A DNA stretch of 64,000 nucleotides from Anaerolineales bacterium (lineage in GTDB: Bacteria > Chloroflexota > Anaerolineae > Anaerolineales > UBA11858): NCBI GenBank assembly GCA_028278545.1, contig JANQED010000128.1, positions 62,001-126,000 on the forward strand. Reading direction: 5' to 3'. Under the pieces are notes generated by a model. It was not told the origin of the DNA, did no database searches, and saw only the letters and a list, made by a program, of their open reading frames with translations. The translations under genes were made by a program, and so were the position numbers. Positions 51,364-60,024 of this stretch are shown in pieces (the first letter of the stretch is position 1; the number at the start of each line of letters is the position of its first letter).

Positions 51364-51804
51364 CTATTTCTTCGGTTTGATGAATCGAATTAAATGTCCT
51401 AGGCCAGCTAAATATTCATTGAGTTTGATAACCGGCTCGACCAAATTATTACTTAGGAAATGTGTTGTGCCGCGCAGTGTGCTCACGGTTTCATTCGTTG
51501 AGTCGATGATGGGTTTGATCTCATTTTGCAGCAAATTGATCAGACGTGCAATCTGAATGATCAGAATAATCAACGCCAGCCCAATGATGATTGATTCCAG
51601 GGCCATGAAGATGATGAAGACATCGCGAAAGCGGGCGGTATCGGTGGTTGGCTTGAGTAGAAAGATGACGCTGACTACGACCAGAGCGATCAAGACCAAC
51701 GCCCCAACGGCCACCCCGATGATGATGCCCCTTTGGGATTTCAATTCATCCGGGGTTGGGCCAGTTTCGGGGCCATTGTTTGTGACGACGATTTCGTTAT
51801 CCAT
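51364..51804 (-). CDS. DUF948/YtxG-like membrane protein
   Basis: The 146-residue protein has two membrane helices (~27-51 and ~64-88) and a C-terminal amphipathic helix (EIKPIIDSTNETVSTLRG) that resembles DUF948 proteins such as YtxG. The ytxH-like gene follows 30 bp downstream, the arrangement known in Bacillus. TATAAT with a preceding TGC lies at 51820-51815, so transcription would begin four or so bases before the ATG at 51804, and no ribosome-binding site is present. The function is unknown beyond stress association in relatives. Confidence 0.65.
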   Translation of the reverse strand: MDNEIVVTNNGPETGPTPDELKSQRGIIIGVAVGALVLIALVVVSVIFLLKPTTDTARFRDVFIIFMALESIIIGLALIILIIQIARLINLLQNEIKPIIDSTNETVSTLRGTTHFLSNNLVEPVIKLNEYLAGLGHLIRFIKPKK

Positions 51805-51942
51805 GCTAGCGGCAATTATAGCATAAAGCACTGCGCTACTTACACTATTTGGGCGCAATTCTCAGGCTTTGCGATGTCTGCTGGCGCGATTGGAGCTGCG
51901 AATGCCCCGTTCGCAATGGTCGGCAAAAAACACCCCTAACAA

Positions 51943-54045
51943 TCAAATGATCGGTTCCACAGCCACTGCGCAGACCTTATAGTCAGGGATCTTGGCTTGA
52001 GGATCACGGGCATCATGGGTTAGCTCATTGGCCGCGGCCTCAGCGAAGTGGAAAGGAATGAAGATCGTGCCTTGAGGAGATCGCTCTGTAACCAGAGCTT
52101 TGACTTCGATTTGGCCCCGTCGGGAGCGCACGCGCACTCTGGCGTGCTCCTGTACCCCGAGTTGACGCGCGTCTTCCGGGTTGATCTCCACGGTGGCCTC
52201 GGGGTAGATGTGGTCTAACTGCGAACGCCGGGTCATCGTTCCCCCGTGCCAGTGATAGAGCACCCGTCCAGTAGACAGGATGAAAGGGTAATTGTCGTCC
52301 GGCAGCTCTTCCGAAGGTCTGAATTGGATCGTGCTGAACTGCCCTTTTCCGCGTGGAAAGCTCTCCTCAAACAAATAAGGGGTGCCTGGATGATCCGGCG
52401 TTGGGCACGGCCAATGCACACCGCCTTCGCGCGCCAAGCGTTCGTAGTTGATACCTTGGAAAGGAGGTGTCAGCCGGGCCATTTCGTCCCAAATCTCAGC
52501 CGGGTGTTCGAACTTGAAGCCCGCGCTGTGACTTCGATGGAGCTTCTCTTCTACGCGGCGGGCTAGCTCACAGATGATCGCCCAATCGTCTTGTGATTCT
52601 CCTGGTGCCGGTAGCGCCGTGTGGATCTGCTGGACGCGGCGGTCGCTGTTGGTGAAAGTGCCGTCCTTTTCAGCGAAGCTGGTTGCAGGCAAGATGATGT
52701 CGGCATATTTTCCGGTTTCGTTGAGGAAAATGTCTTGCACCAGGATGAAATCCAACTGCTCCATGACATGGCGGGCGTGACGCAAATCCGGCTCGGACAT
52801 CATCGGGTTTTCCCCCATCACGTAATATGCGCGAATGGCCCCGTTCTCGGCTGCGTCGACCATCTCCATGGTCGTTAATCCGGCCTCGGGATTAAGCTCC
52901 ACGCCCCAATTTGCCTCGAATTTGGCGCGCGTCTCGGGATCGTCCACCGGTTGATAGCCTGGGAAAACGTAGGGCAATCCGCCTGAATCCGAGCAGCCCT
53001 GGACGTTATTCTGGCCTCGCAAAGGATTGAGTCCTGTTCCTGGACGCCCGATATGCCCGGTCAGCAGAGCCAGGTTGGTCAAGGAGAGCGTGTTGTCGGT
53101 GCCGTGAACCGATTGGCTGATCCCCATACCCCAATATATGGCGGCTGAGTTGGCCGAAGCATAGGTTCGGGCTGCCTCCCGGATCAAATTTGCAGGGACA
53201 CCGGAAACAGATTCGGCCCACTCTGGGGTCCATGCCATTATTGAACTGGCGAACTCGTCAAAACCTTCGGTGCGAGCGGCGATGAAGTCATGGTTGTACA
53301 ACTCCTCCGCCACAATGACCTGGGCCATGGCCTGGAAGACAGCTACATCGGTGCCCGGTTTCTGCCGCAGCCACAGCGTGGCGAATTCGGTCATTTCAAT
53401 GCCGCGCGGATCAACAACGATCAGCTTAGCGCCACCTTGGACAACTGCCTGTCTCAAGAAAGTGCTGATCACGGGGTGCGTCTCGCTGGTGTTAGAGCCG
53501 GTGACGATGAAGACATCCAGGTCTTTCATTTCCGCGATGGAGTTGGACATAGCCGAAGAGCCAATAGCGATTTGCAGCCCGGCTACGGAAGCCGCGTGGC
53601 AGAGGCGCGCGCAATGATCAACATTGTTCGTGCCCAAAACGCCCCGGATGAACTTTTGGAAAATGTAGTTGTCCTCGTTTGTAGCTTTGGCTGAACAGAA
53701 AGAGCCTACCGCGTCACTGCCATGTTTTTGTACGGTGTCGACCAGCTTCTCCGCGGCTAAGTCTAAAGCTTCGTCCCATGTAGCCTCCCGAAAACCCTCT
53801 ATGCCAACGGCCTGGCGTGGTTTATCCCCCAAATTTTTGCGGATTAGAGGGCGGGTTAACCGGTTGGGGTGGGTCACGAAATCCATCCCAAAGCGCCCTT
53901 TGGCGCATAGGCGTCCATAGTTTGGGGCCGCATCGAAGGGGGCTTCCACGCGGAAGATGTGATCCTCTTTGATCAGCAGATCCACCTGGCAGCCTACTCC
54001 GCAGTAGGGACAGGTAGAGCGGACGGTGCGGTCGGGTTGCAGCAT
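51943..54045 (-). CDS. fdhA: Formate dehydrogenase, molybdenum/tungsten catalytic subunit, Cys type
   Basis: The 700-residue enzyme oxidises formate to CO2. It has an N-terminal 4Fe-4S site (TCPYCGVGCQVDLL, RLCAKGRFG), the catalytic VDHCARLCHAASVAGL in which Cys replaces selenocysteine, the pterin-binding VTGSNTSETHPV and a C-terminal molydopterin-binding domain (VRVRSRRGQIEVKALV). GAGGAAA precedes the ATG. Electron-transfer subunits (NuoE/F-like or ferredoxin-like) are not adjacent, so the partner must be encoded elsewhere. No signal peptide is present, so it is cytoplasmic. Another formate-like molybdoenzyme cannot be fully excluded. Confidence 0.88.
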   Translation of the reverse strand: MLQPDRTVRSTCPYCGVGCQVDLLIKEDHIFRVEAPFDAAPNYGRLCAKGRFGMDFVTHPNRLTRPLIRKNLGDKPRQAVGIEGFREATWDEALDLAAEKLVDTVQKHGSDAVGSFCSAKATNEDNYIFQKFIRGVLGTNNVDHCARLCHAASVAGLQIAIGSSAMSNSIAEMKDLDVFIVTGSNTSETHPVISTFLRQAVVQGGAKLIVVDPRGIEMTEFATLWLRQKPGTDVAVFQAMAQVIVAEELYNHDFIAARTEGFDEFASSIMAWTPEWAESVSGVPANLIREAARTYASANSAAIYWGMGISQSVHGTDNTLSLTNLALLTGHIGRPGTGLNPLRGQNNVQGCSDSGGLPYVFPGYQPVDDPETRAKFEANWGVELNPEAGLTTMEMVDAAENGAIRAYYVMGENPMMSEPDLRHARHVMEQLDFILVQDIFLNETGKYADIILPATSFAEKDGTFTNSDRRVQQIHTALPAPGESQDDWAIICELARRVEEKLHRSHSAGFKFEHPAEIWDEMARLTPPFQGINYERLAREGGVHWPCPTPDHPGTPYLFEESFPRGKGQFSTIQFRPSEELPDDNYPFILSTGRVLYHWHGGTMTRRSQLDHIYPEATVEINPEDARQLGVQEHARVRVRSRRGQIEVKALVTERSPQGTIFIPFHFAEAAANELTHDARDPQAKIPDYKVCAVAVEPII

Positions 54046-54194
54046 GGAATTTCCTCAATCAAAATATGAGTGGTTTTGTCCACTTACTATTTTAACATAG
54101 CATATATTGAAAGGAGTCCCGCAGTTGCCCCCTGACCCTCCAAACGTGAGCGTCTTTGATTGGAGCTATTTGAGCCCAGAATCAATGCATTTCT

Positions 54195-54557
54195 TCAACA
54201 AGTGACGTGAAATAACCCAATCACTTCCCCGCTTTCTTGATTCCACATTTTTATCGCTTTAGAGGTAGCCGCAAAAGTTGTTTCAATCCCCTTCTTCTCG
54301 AAAAACGCCTCCGCCTCTTCGGAAAGGTGCACCCTGTCGAACATGCCGCTGCCCACAATCAGCTTGTCGGCCCCTTCTTCGAAAATATGTTGGGCTTCTG
54401 CAGGCGATATCTTATGCGATGTGCCGTAGAGTTCCTTAGAAAGCTTTTTCTTTCGCTTTCTCACCTTGCCATCTAGTCGAATCAAAACGTCGTGGGGGTG
54501 TTTCTCACCCTCGATGGTAATTGAACCAAAGGAAGTTGCGTTAATCTTTGGGAACAT
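54195..54557 (-). CDS. Mth938-domain protein
   Basis: The 120-residue protein starts FPKINATSFGSITIEGEKH and contains EADKLIVG-like strand EEGADKLIVGSGMFDRV, the pattern of the Mth938/NDUFAF3 fold. Members are small soluble proteins of unknown biochemistry; the human relative helps assemble complex I. The ATG at 54557 is 8 bp after the stop of the lipoprotein gene upstream. A longer frame to 54698 would overlap that gene and has no family features. Confidence 0.75.
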   Translation of the reverse strand: MFPKINATSFGSITIEGEKHPHDVLIRLDGKVRKRKKKLSKELYGTSHKISPAEAQHIFEEGADKLIVGSGMFDRVHLSEEAEAFFEKKGIETTFAATSKAIKMWNQESGEVIGLFHVTC

Positions 54558-54565
54558 AATTGTGA

Positions 54566-57076
54566 CTAATCTTCCCTCAAAAACTGACCGTACCAGTATT
54601 GCAGCACGTCGGCGGCCGGTTTGCCGTGCACCGAAGTGGACTTGTCGTGTAGGATTGCTGGCGCGTAATACCCGCGTGATACCACACCGCTGATCCAATC
54701 GAACTGGTTGATTGCGGCCAGGACAGCATTGTAAGCTTTGGCCTGTTGGACGAAATCAATATCCAGCAGCTGCACGTCTGGTGCCGGGTAGTTCAATGCT
54801 TCTGGCGAGAGGCAGTCCACGAAGGGATCGGGCAGACAGCCGGTGAAAGTGCCCTCTACCGAGGGATATGCCAGGCTGATGATGATGGGTTTGGCGTCGG
54901 AGTTGGGGTCCCAGATCAGCCGCATGGCGTGGATGTCTTCATCGATAATGCGTTCTGCTTGGTCTTGCAGTGTGCCTGGGTCAGCGTCAGGGTCGTCACT
55001 GAGCGGCGCCGACCAAAGCAGGTAGATTTGGTCAACATCATCCAAGAAGTCCGGTGGGTTGGTGATGGCTTTAGAGTAAGGCAGCGCCCAGGCGATTGTG
55101 CCGCCAAAGCGCTCCCGGATTTCAGCGATCAAAGCCTGATAACGCTGGTCTGTATCTTGGGGGACGTTGGTGAGAGAGCCATCTGCCAGTGTGCCTCCAG
55201 GCAGCGCAGGGGCCATCCAGGCCCCTCCCAGGATGAGAGTCTGCGCGCCGCTGCGCGCCGCCAAATCGGCGTGATGTAGTGCGAAAGCCCGGTATTGGTT
55301 GAACCAGGAAACCCAAAATGAGAAGTCCCGCGGCGCTGAACTCCACCAGGCACCCACCGCAGTGGGGAAATGGGGCACTGGCCGAATGGCGACATTTAGC
55401 CCCTTGTTTTGGGCTTGACGGACCATGGTAATCAATTCTGGCCACAAAGCGTCCTGGCCGGTAACGAGTTCCAATACCGGTGGATCGAGACGGGTGAAGC
55501 TCCAGCTTGGGGTGAACGTCACCCAGTTTGCGCCGAGCTCCACCATATCGCCCAGAGCGTTAGGGATGTAGGGGATCAAGGATGGGTGATGGAAAGTCTG
55601 AAATTCGACCCCGGCCACGAAGTCGGACTGGCGCGGCTTGATAGGGGTGTCGGTTACAGCCACTTGTGGGAACTCATCTTCCAACCAGGCCCAGGCCTCA
55701 ATGGTATCGGGCAGCCCCAGGGGGTCAGGGCTGGTCTCGATGATTTGCCCGGAAGTGTAAGCACCAAGTGTGCGCTCGTCGTCGGCGTGCCCACATTGGT
55801 CGGCACGGCAGTAGCGATACCCCAGTTGATCAAGCAGGTCCAGGGGGCTGTACAGGATATAGGCCCAACGCTGCTCGCCGAGATGCCACATGTGCAGCGG
55901 CTCAGTCCAGCCATAGGGGTGGAATTGAATTGAGACCCCTTCATCCGGGGGTGAATTCTCGGGGACGATGATATCGAAAGTGATTGAGGTCGTGTTGCCA
56001 GCGTGCCAGGTCTCGACGGTTTCTTCGATCACCGTGGGGTTGTCTGGGACGATGAGTTGGCGGATGACGAAACCGCCGTCATGCGAGCGTTCGGTGTTCC
56101 AAAGCCCGTCTCCGAGAGTGTATTTGTAGCGCATATCAGCGCCCACAGGTAAGGAAAGGATGATGCCATAGCTGCCATCTGGGAGTTGGGATAGCGCGGG
56201 CATACGCGAAGCCAATGTACTGATCCCCCCAGAAAGATCGGCGAAGGTATTGCCTAATTGGAGCAGGTTGCCTGCCATGCGTAAAGGCACCCCGGGAGGG
56301 GTGTCCTCTGGGACGTTTAGCAAGAAGGTGATATCGACATGGGATGTGGGGGTAAGCTGAATCTCCGCCGGGGTGTTGGATTCGGCAGCAACCAACGCCC
56401 CTTGTTGGAAGGTGGCATACGACCCATCGACTGCGTAGGCAACCAGATTGTGAGTCCCCGGGGGCAGGCCCTCGATCAGAAATTGACCCTCGCTGTTGGT
56501 CAGGGTTTGCGCTCCCCCGGCGGCAACTAAAATGCCCGGGGCCGACGCGCCACTCTGAACGTCGGTCAGCGTCCCCGTTATGCGCCCAGTGGCGCCTTCA
56601 AAGCGGGTATCGTTCCAACGGGTGATCACATCATGAACTTCACCTGGTGCCTGCACATGGTAAAGGCGATAGCGCACCGGGCGGCCATCGGAGGTGTGCT
56701 CCTCGGCCAACATATTCCCCTGCCGTGAATAGCGGTATTTGATGACCGTGCCCACCGGTAGGGGGACGCCCAATACGTAGTGCGTTTCGTCGATTGCGTC
56801 CATGGTGTGCCGCTGCGTGTTGAGCGCCAGACCGGTGACTTCATCCAAAATGCTCAATAGGACAGGCTCTCCGGACGGTGTATCGGCGGGAATTTCGACG
56901 AAAAAAGTCACCACCGCCAAATCGTCCCCATCCTCTTCTGCGATGGGAGGCTCGTCCGGTACCGCATTGGCTGGCGGGGGCGGCGTAGGAAGCTGCAATT
57001 CGCATCCCGCTCCACTGAGCAGGAGCAGCAGTGCCAGGATGGATACCAGATAGCGCTTTCTAGGGTGTGGATTCAT
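54566..57076 (-). CDS. Lipoprotein with three starch-binding-like modules and a glycoside-hydrolase-like barrel
   Basis: The 836-residue protein has a lipoprotein signal (LLLLLSGAGC). Three related beta modules start VEIPADTPSGEPV (~55), LNVPEDTPPGVPL (~255) and IIVPENSPPDEGV (~370); each ends in a YRY or YKY strand as in CBM20-like domains. A carboxypeptidase-regulatory-like domain lies at ~160-245. Residues ~485-836 look like a TIM barrel (ELGANWVTFTPSWSFTR, KGLNVAIRPVPHFP, TLILGGAW) resembling GH113-type proteins. It is exported and probably binds or cleaves polysaccharide. It overlaps the upstream gene by ATGA. The active-site acids were not located with certainty. Confidence 0.7.
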   Translation of the reverse strand: MNPHPRKRYLVSILALLLLLSGAGCELQLPTPPPPANAVPDEPPIAEEDGDDLAVVTFFVEIPADTPSGEPVLLSILDEVTGLALNTQRHTMDAIDETHYVLGVPLPVGTVIKYRYSRQGNMLAEEHTSDGRPVRYRLYHVQAPGEVHDVITRWNDTRFEGATGRITGTLTDVQSGASAPGILVAAGGAQTLTNSEGQFLIEGLPPGTHNLVAYAVDGSYATFQQGALVAAESNTPAEIQLTPTSHVDITFLLNVPEDTPPGVPLRMAGNLLQLGNTFADLSGGISTLASRMPALSQLPDGSYGIILSLPVGADMRYKYTLGDGLWNTERSHDGGFVIRQLIVPDNPTVIEETVETWHAGNTTSITFDIIVPENSPPDEGVSIQFHPYGWTEPLHMWHLGEQRWAYILYSPLDLLDQLGYRYCRADQCGHADDERTLGAYTSGQIIETSPDPLGLPDTIEAWAWLEDEFPQVAVTDTPIKPRQSDFVAGVEFQTFHHPSLIPYIPNALGDMVELGANWVTFTPSWSFTRLDPPVLELVTGQDALWPELITMVRQAQNKGLNVAIRPVPHFPTAVGAWWSSAPRDFSFWVSWFNQYRAFALHHADLAARSGAQTLILGGAWMAPALPGGTLADGSLTNVPQDTDQRYQALIAEIRERFGGTIAWALPYSKAITNPPDFLDDVDQIYLLWSAPLSDDPDADPGTLQDQAERIIDEDIHAMRLIWDPNSDAKPIIISLAYPSVEGTFTGCLPDPFVDCLSPEALNYPAPDVQLLDIDFVQQAKAYNAVLAAINQFDWISGVVSRGYYAPAILHDKSTSVHGKPAADVLQYWYGQFLRED

Positions 57077-57855
57077 GGCTGAACCCCTTCTTGGAGCAAT
57101 TGGATTAGCAAATCAGCGTTGGGGATTTTTCCGATGGCTACTTTGATCCTCCGGCTGGATTCAGATTCTACCACCAGAAGGCCTTTAACTACGTTCAGGC
57201 GGGTTACCTGCTCCCAAGGGATCTCTTGTTCGCGGAATTTTAACTGCTTTTTGTGAAGGGTGATCGGCCCGAAATAGAGAGGATCGCCATTTTGGAAGGC
57301 TGCGCGAAACTGTGGCAGCAAGCGGGGGTAGACTCTCGCTTTGACGCGAGCTGTGAGTTCTGCTAACTCTGGGATGCGGTCATCGATGTGGATGGATTTC
57401 CCTGATTGGTTCAAGATGGTCAACCGGTTGCGAGTTTTGAGGGGTATCCCCAGGAAGGTGTTTTCAACCGTATTATAGATCAGACCGTCGATCTCTCTCC
57501 AAAGCAGTTTGTGGCTTTGTCCCCCTGTCCAGCGGACCCCCAAACCCTGTTTATACAGTATAACCAGCCGGCGCGCCCGTCGGACGCGGCGCAGAGCTAA
57601 CACGATCAGCGGGATCAGGGCAACGGCGGCCAGGGCAAACCAGGGCTGACTCCATGTTTGCGCGGCAACGGGGCCATAATGGGCCCTGCCATAGAGATAG
57701 CGCTGCAATCCATAGAAAAACGGTGCTAAAACGGCCAGAGCTCCGGGAATGAAGATCAGGAACAAGTCGCGCCAACGTAAAGGCCGGTCGCGATAGATCG
57801 CCAGGGGTGGAGTGGGTGATTTTCGTGTTGCGCGTCGCACGTTGGAACGTTGCAC
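57073..57855 (-). CDS. Membrane protein with PH-like C-terminal domain
   Basis: The 260-residue protein has two membrane helices (~32-52 and ~72-92). A soluble region follows in which the strands RLVILYKQGLGVRWTG and LLWREIDGLIYN look like a bacterial PH-type domain. A second similar segment is LYFGPITLHKKQLKF. I do not recognise a named function. It is coupled by ATGA to the lipoprotein gene, so the two products probably act together at the cell surface or membrane. Confidence 0.6.
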   Translation of the reverse strand: MQRSNVRRATRKSPTPPLAIYRDRPLRWRDLFLIFIPGALAVLAPFFYGLQRYLYGRAHYGPVAAQTWSQPWFALAAVALIPLIVLALRRVRRARRLVILYKQGLGVRWTGGQSHKLLWREIDGLIYNTVENTFLGIPLKTRNRLTILNQSGKSIHIDDRIPELAELTARVKARVYPRLLPQFRAAFQNGDPLYFGPITLHKKQLKFREQEIPWEQVTRLNVVKGLLVVESESSRRIKVAIGKIPNADLLIQLLQEGVQP

Positions 57856-57980
57856 AGATGTATCTATCCGTTATTGGCAGGATTTTTAGTGCCATAGACT
57901 TCCAAAGTCTCGGCGTGGATATCTGATTGTGGCACATTTATGAAGGTAGTGCAAGTCCCATTCCAAGGTTCGCTACCGAG

Positions 57981-58895
57981 TTAGGAGAATAGCCCTTCAA
58001 CGCTCAAATATCGCTGGCCGGTATCAGCCAGGATGCACACGATAGTTTTCCGATGATTTTCTGGCCTTTGCGCGACCTCGAGCGCGGCCTGAACTACCGC
58101 GCCGGAAGAGATTCCGACCAAGATCCCTTCTGTACATGCCAGTTTACGGCAGGTTTCGAAGGCTTCTCCCTCGCTGACCAGGAAGATTTCGTCAATAACC
58201 TCGCGGTCTAATGTTTCTGGGACAAAGCCCGGTGCCGTGCCCATCATGCGGTGGGGCTTGAAGATCCCTTGCGAGATGTAGGGAGATTCCTTGGGTTCCA
58301 CAGCTACCAACTGAGTATCGGGTTTTTGTTCTTTGAGATAGCGACCTGCGCCGCAAATCGTCCCTCCAGTTCCCAGGGCAGCGACCAGGATATCGACCTT
58401 CCCGTCCGTGTCCTCCCAAATCTCAGGGCCGGTGGTGGCATAATGGGCCTTGGGGTTGGAGGGGTTGGTGTGCTGCCCCACATAGAAATACTCAGGGTGT
58501 TCTTCCAGGGTCTCTTTGAGCCTTTTGCGGGCCCCTTTAGTCCCTTCGGTGGCGGGGGTCAGGATCAACTCAGCCCCGAGGGCTTTGAGCACCTTCCTGC
58601 GTTCCAGGCTCTGAATCTCTGACATCACCAGGATGGCCCGGTAGCCTTTGACGGCAGCAATATAGGCCACTGCCATGCCTGTATTCCCACTGGTGGCCTC
58701 GATCAGCGTATCCCCGGGTTTGAGCTTTCCCGCGGCCTCAGCATCGTTGATGATTCGCAGTACCGGGCGGTCTTTGATGCTGAGAGGGTTCATGAACTCG
58801 CATTTGGCGTAGATATGCCAGTCTTTAGCGAGACGTGCCAACCGCAGCAGTGGGGTACGCCCAATCAGCTCGGTGATATCGTTATAATATTTCAT
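57981..58895 (-). CDS. cysK: Cysteine synthase (O-acetylserine sulfhydrylase)
   Basis: The 304-residue PLP enzyme makes cysteine from O-acetylserine and sulfide. The PLP Lys lies in NPLSIKDRPVL, the substrate loop is EATSGNTGMAVAY, and the phosphate-binding Gly loop is ALGTGGTICGAGRYL. AAGGAAAA precedes the ATG. It is a monocistronic gene between the DUF35 terminator and the PH-like gene. CysM or a cystathionine beta-synthase-like role is possible, since these are hard to separate by eye. The usual family Lys context SVKDR reads SIKDR here. Confidence 0.9.
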   Translation of the reverse strand: MKYYNDITELIGRTPLLRLARLAKDWHIYAKCEFMNPLSIKDRPVLRIINDAEAAGKLKPGDTLIEATSGNTGMAVAYIAAVKGYRAILVMSEIQSLERRKVLKALGAELILTPATEGTKGARKRLKETLEEHPEYFYVGQHTNPSNPKAHYATTGPEIWEDTDGKVDILVAALGTGGTICGAGRYLKEQKPDTQLVAVEPKESPYISQGIFKPHRMMGTAPGFVPETLDREVIDEIFLVSEGEAFETCRKLACTEGILVGISSGAVVQAALEVAQRPENHRKTIVCILADTGQRYLSVEGLFS

Positions 58896-58960
58896 TTTTC
58901 CTTTTGAAAAGATGTTTTACTTGAATCATTGAAATTGGCCTTGTCGAGCTGTTCATCGCC

Positions 58961-58996
58961 AAAAGCAAAACTGGACGGGCGTAAGCCCGCCCAGTT
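58961..58996 (-). terminator. Intrinsic terminator of the thiolase/DUF35 operon
   Basis: A 12-bp stem (58969-58980 with 58985-58996, one mismatch, loop GTAA) is followed on the minus strand by TTTTGCTTTT. It lies 18 bp after the last DUF35 gene. Confidence 0.75.
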
Positions 58997-59014
58997 CATT
59001 AATAAAGGTAAACG

Positions 59015-59479
59015 CTAGATAATCGGTCGGAAGTGAGCGATATCCAGGATGGAACCTTCTCGCTCTGACTGCGGTTTGAAGACGATCTCCACTTCCATGC
59101 CAATTTCAACCTCTTCGGCATCCACTTCGCCCAGGCGGTGCACAATGCCGCCATCACCGAAGGAGACAAAAGCGATGATCTCTGGCTCTTCCCGAGGAGA
59201 GCCATCGTAATTTTCGTAGAGCAGCGTAAAAGTGTGCACATTTCCAGTGGTGCCGACATCCACCCATTCATCCAACTTCCCCAGGCACCTTTCGCAGAAG
59301 ATGGTTCCCGGCACATAGGTACGTTCACACTTGGGGCAATGTGTCCCCAAGATCTTCCCTTCATCCTTTATCGCTCGGAAGAAGCGCTCTCCACCGAGGC
59401 CGAAGGTGTAGCGACTGGTAACAGGCAAATTGCCCTGCCAGGCTTGCGGTGCTTTAGGATTGCGTTTTAGCAGCGTCAT
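59015..59479 (-). CDS. DUF35 zinc-ribbon/OB-fold protein (second copy)
   Basis: The 154-residue protein has a rubredoxin-like zinc ribbon (CPKC...CERC, within residues ~50-70) and an OB fold after it. DUF35 proteins bind thiolase-fold enzymes and guide acyl-CoA substrates, as in archaeal thiolase-HMG-CoA synthase complexes and the ChsH2-Ltp2 steroid aldolase. GGAGG precedes the ATG at 59479, which begins one base after the upstream stop. It is the last gene of the operon. Confidence 0.87.
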   Translation of the reverse strand: MTLLKRNPKAPQAWQGNLPVTSRYTFGLGGERFFRAIKDEGKILGTHCPKCERTYVPGTIFCERCLGKLDEWVDVGTTGNVHTFTLLYENYDGSPREEPEIIAFVSFGDGGIVHRLGEVDAEEVEIGMEVEIVFKPQSEREGSILDIAHFRPII

Positions 59480-59480
59480 T

Positions 59481-60014
59481 TCATTCCTCCTCAATCGGCT
59501 TGAAGTAGAGGATATCGGTGATAGAACCCTCACGTTCCTCAGGGGGCTTCCAGACGGCTTTCACCCGCATGCCGATGTGGACTTGTTCTGGCTCCACTTC
59601 ACCGAGCAAGTGCATGATCCCACCCATGATGGGCCCAGAATCCAGAGATGAAGCGCCGTCCAACATGATCACCGCGGGGATTTCCGGCTCCTCGATACGT
59701 TTGACATCCCAGGTGACGTAGCACAATGAGAAGGTGTTGATCGTGCCGCTGTCCATGAGGGGAATATACTCATCCATGGGATTGAAGCACCATTCGCAGA
59801 CCGTGCGTGGCGGTACGACGATCTTGTTGCAGGTGTAGCAGGCTGCCCCGAGGATCACGCCGTCTTTCAAGGCTGCCAGATAAGAGCCGATTGCAATGCC
59901 GGTATCCCAGGCGAAATCCCCTTTCAGTGCGTCGTGATTGAAGAGGATCTTGCCTTCTTTGAAATCTTTTTCGCTCAAGGGGGTGCCAGGAAAATCTTTG
60001 ATATTTGCAGTCAT
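59481..60014 (-). CDS. DUF35 zinc-ribbon/OB-fold protein (first copy)
   Basis: The 177-residue protein has the zinc ribbon CYTCNKIVVPPRTVCEWC at ~65-85 and a C-terminal OB fold ending in an acidic PIEEE tail. It is related to the next gene (shared EREGSI-DI near the C-terminus). It starts 10 bp after the Cys-less thiolase, its likely partner. Two DUF35 genes and two thiolase-fold genes in one operon suggest one DUF35 per enzyme. An AGGAGA site precedes the ATG. Confidence 0.87.
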   Translation of the reverse strand: MTANIKDFPGTPLSEKDFKEGKILFNHDALKGDFAWDTGIAIGSYLAALKDGVILGAACYTCNKIVVPPRTVCEWCFNPMDEYIPLMDSGTINTFSLCYVTWDVKRIEEPEIPAVIMLDGASSLDSGPIMGGIMHLLGEVEPEQVHIGMRVKAVWKPPEEREGSITDILYFKPIEEE

Positions 60015-60024
60015 CGTTATTCTC

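Noticed and set aside
51943..54045. Possible selenocysteine in formate dehydrogenase
   Set aside because: The catalytic position is an ordinary Cys codon in CARLCHAAS. There is no in-frame TGA.
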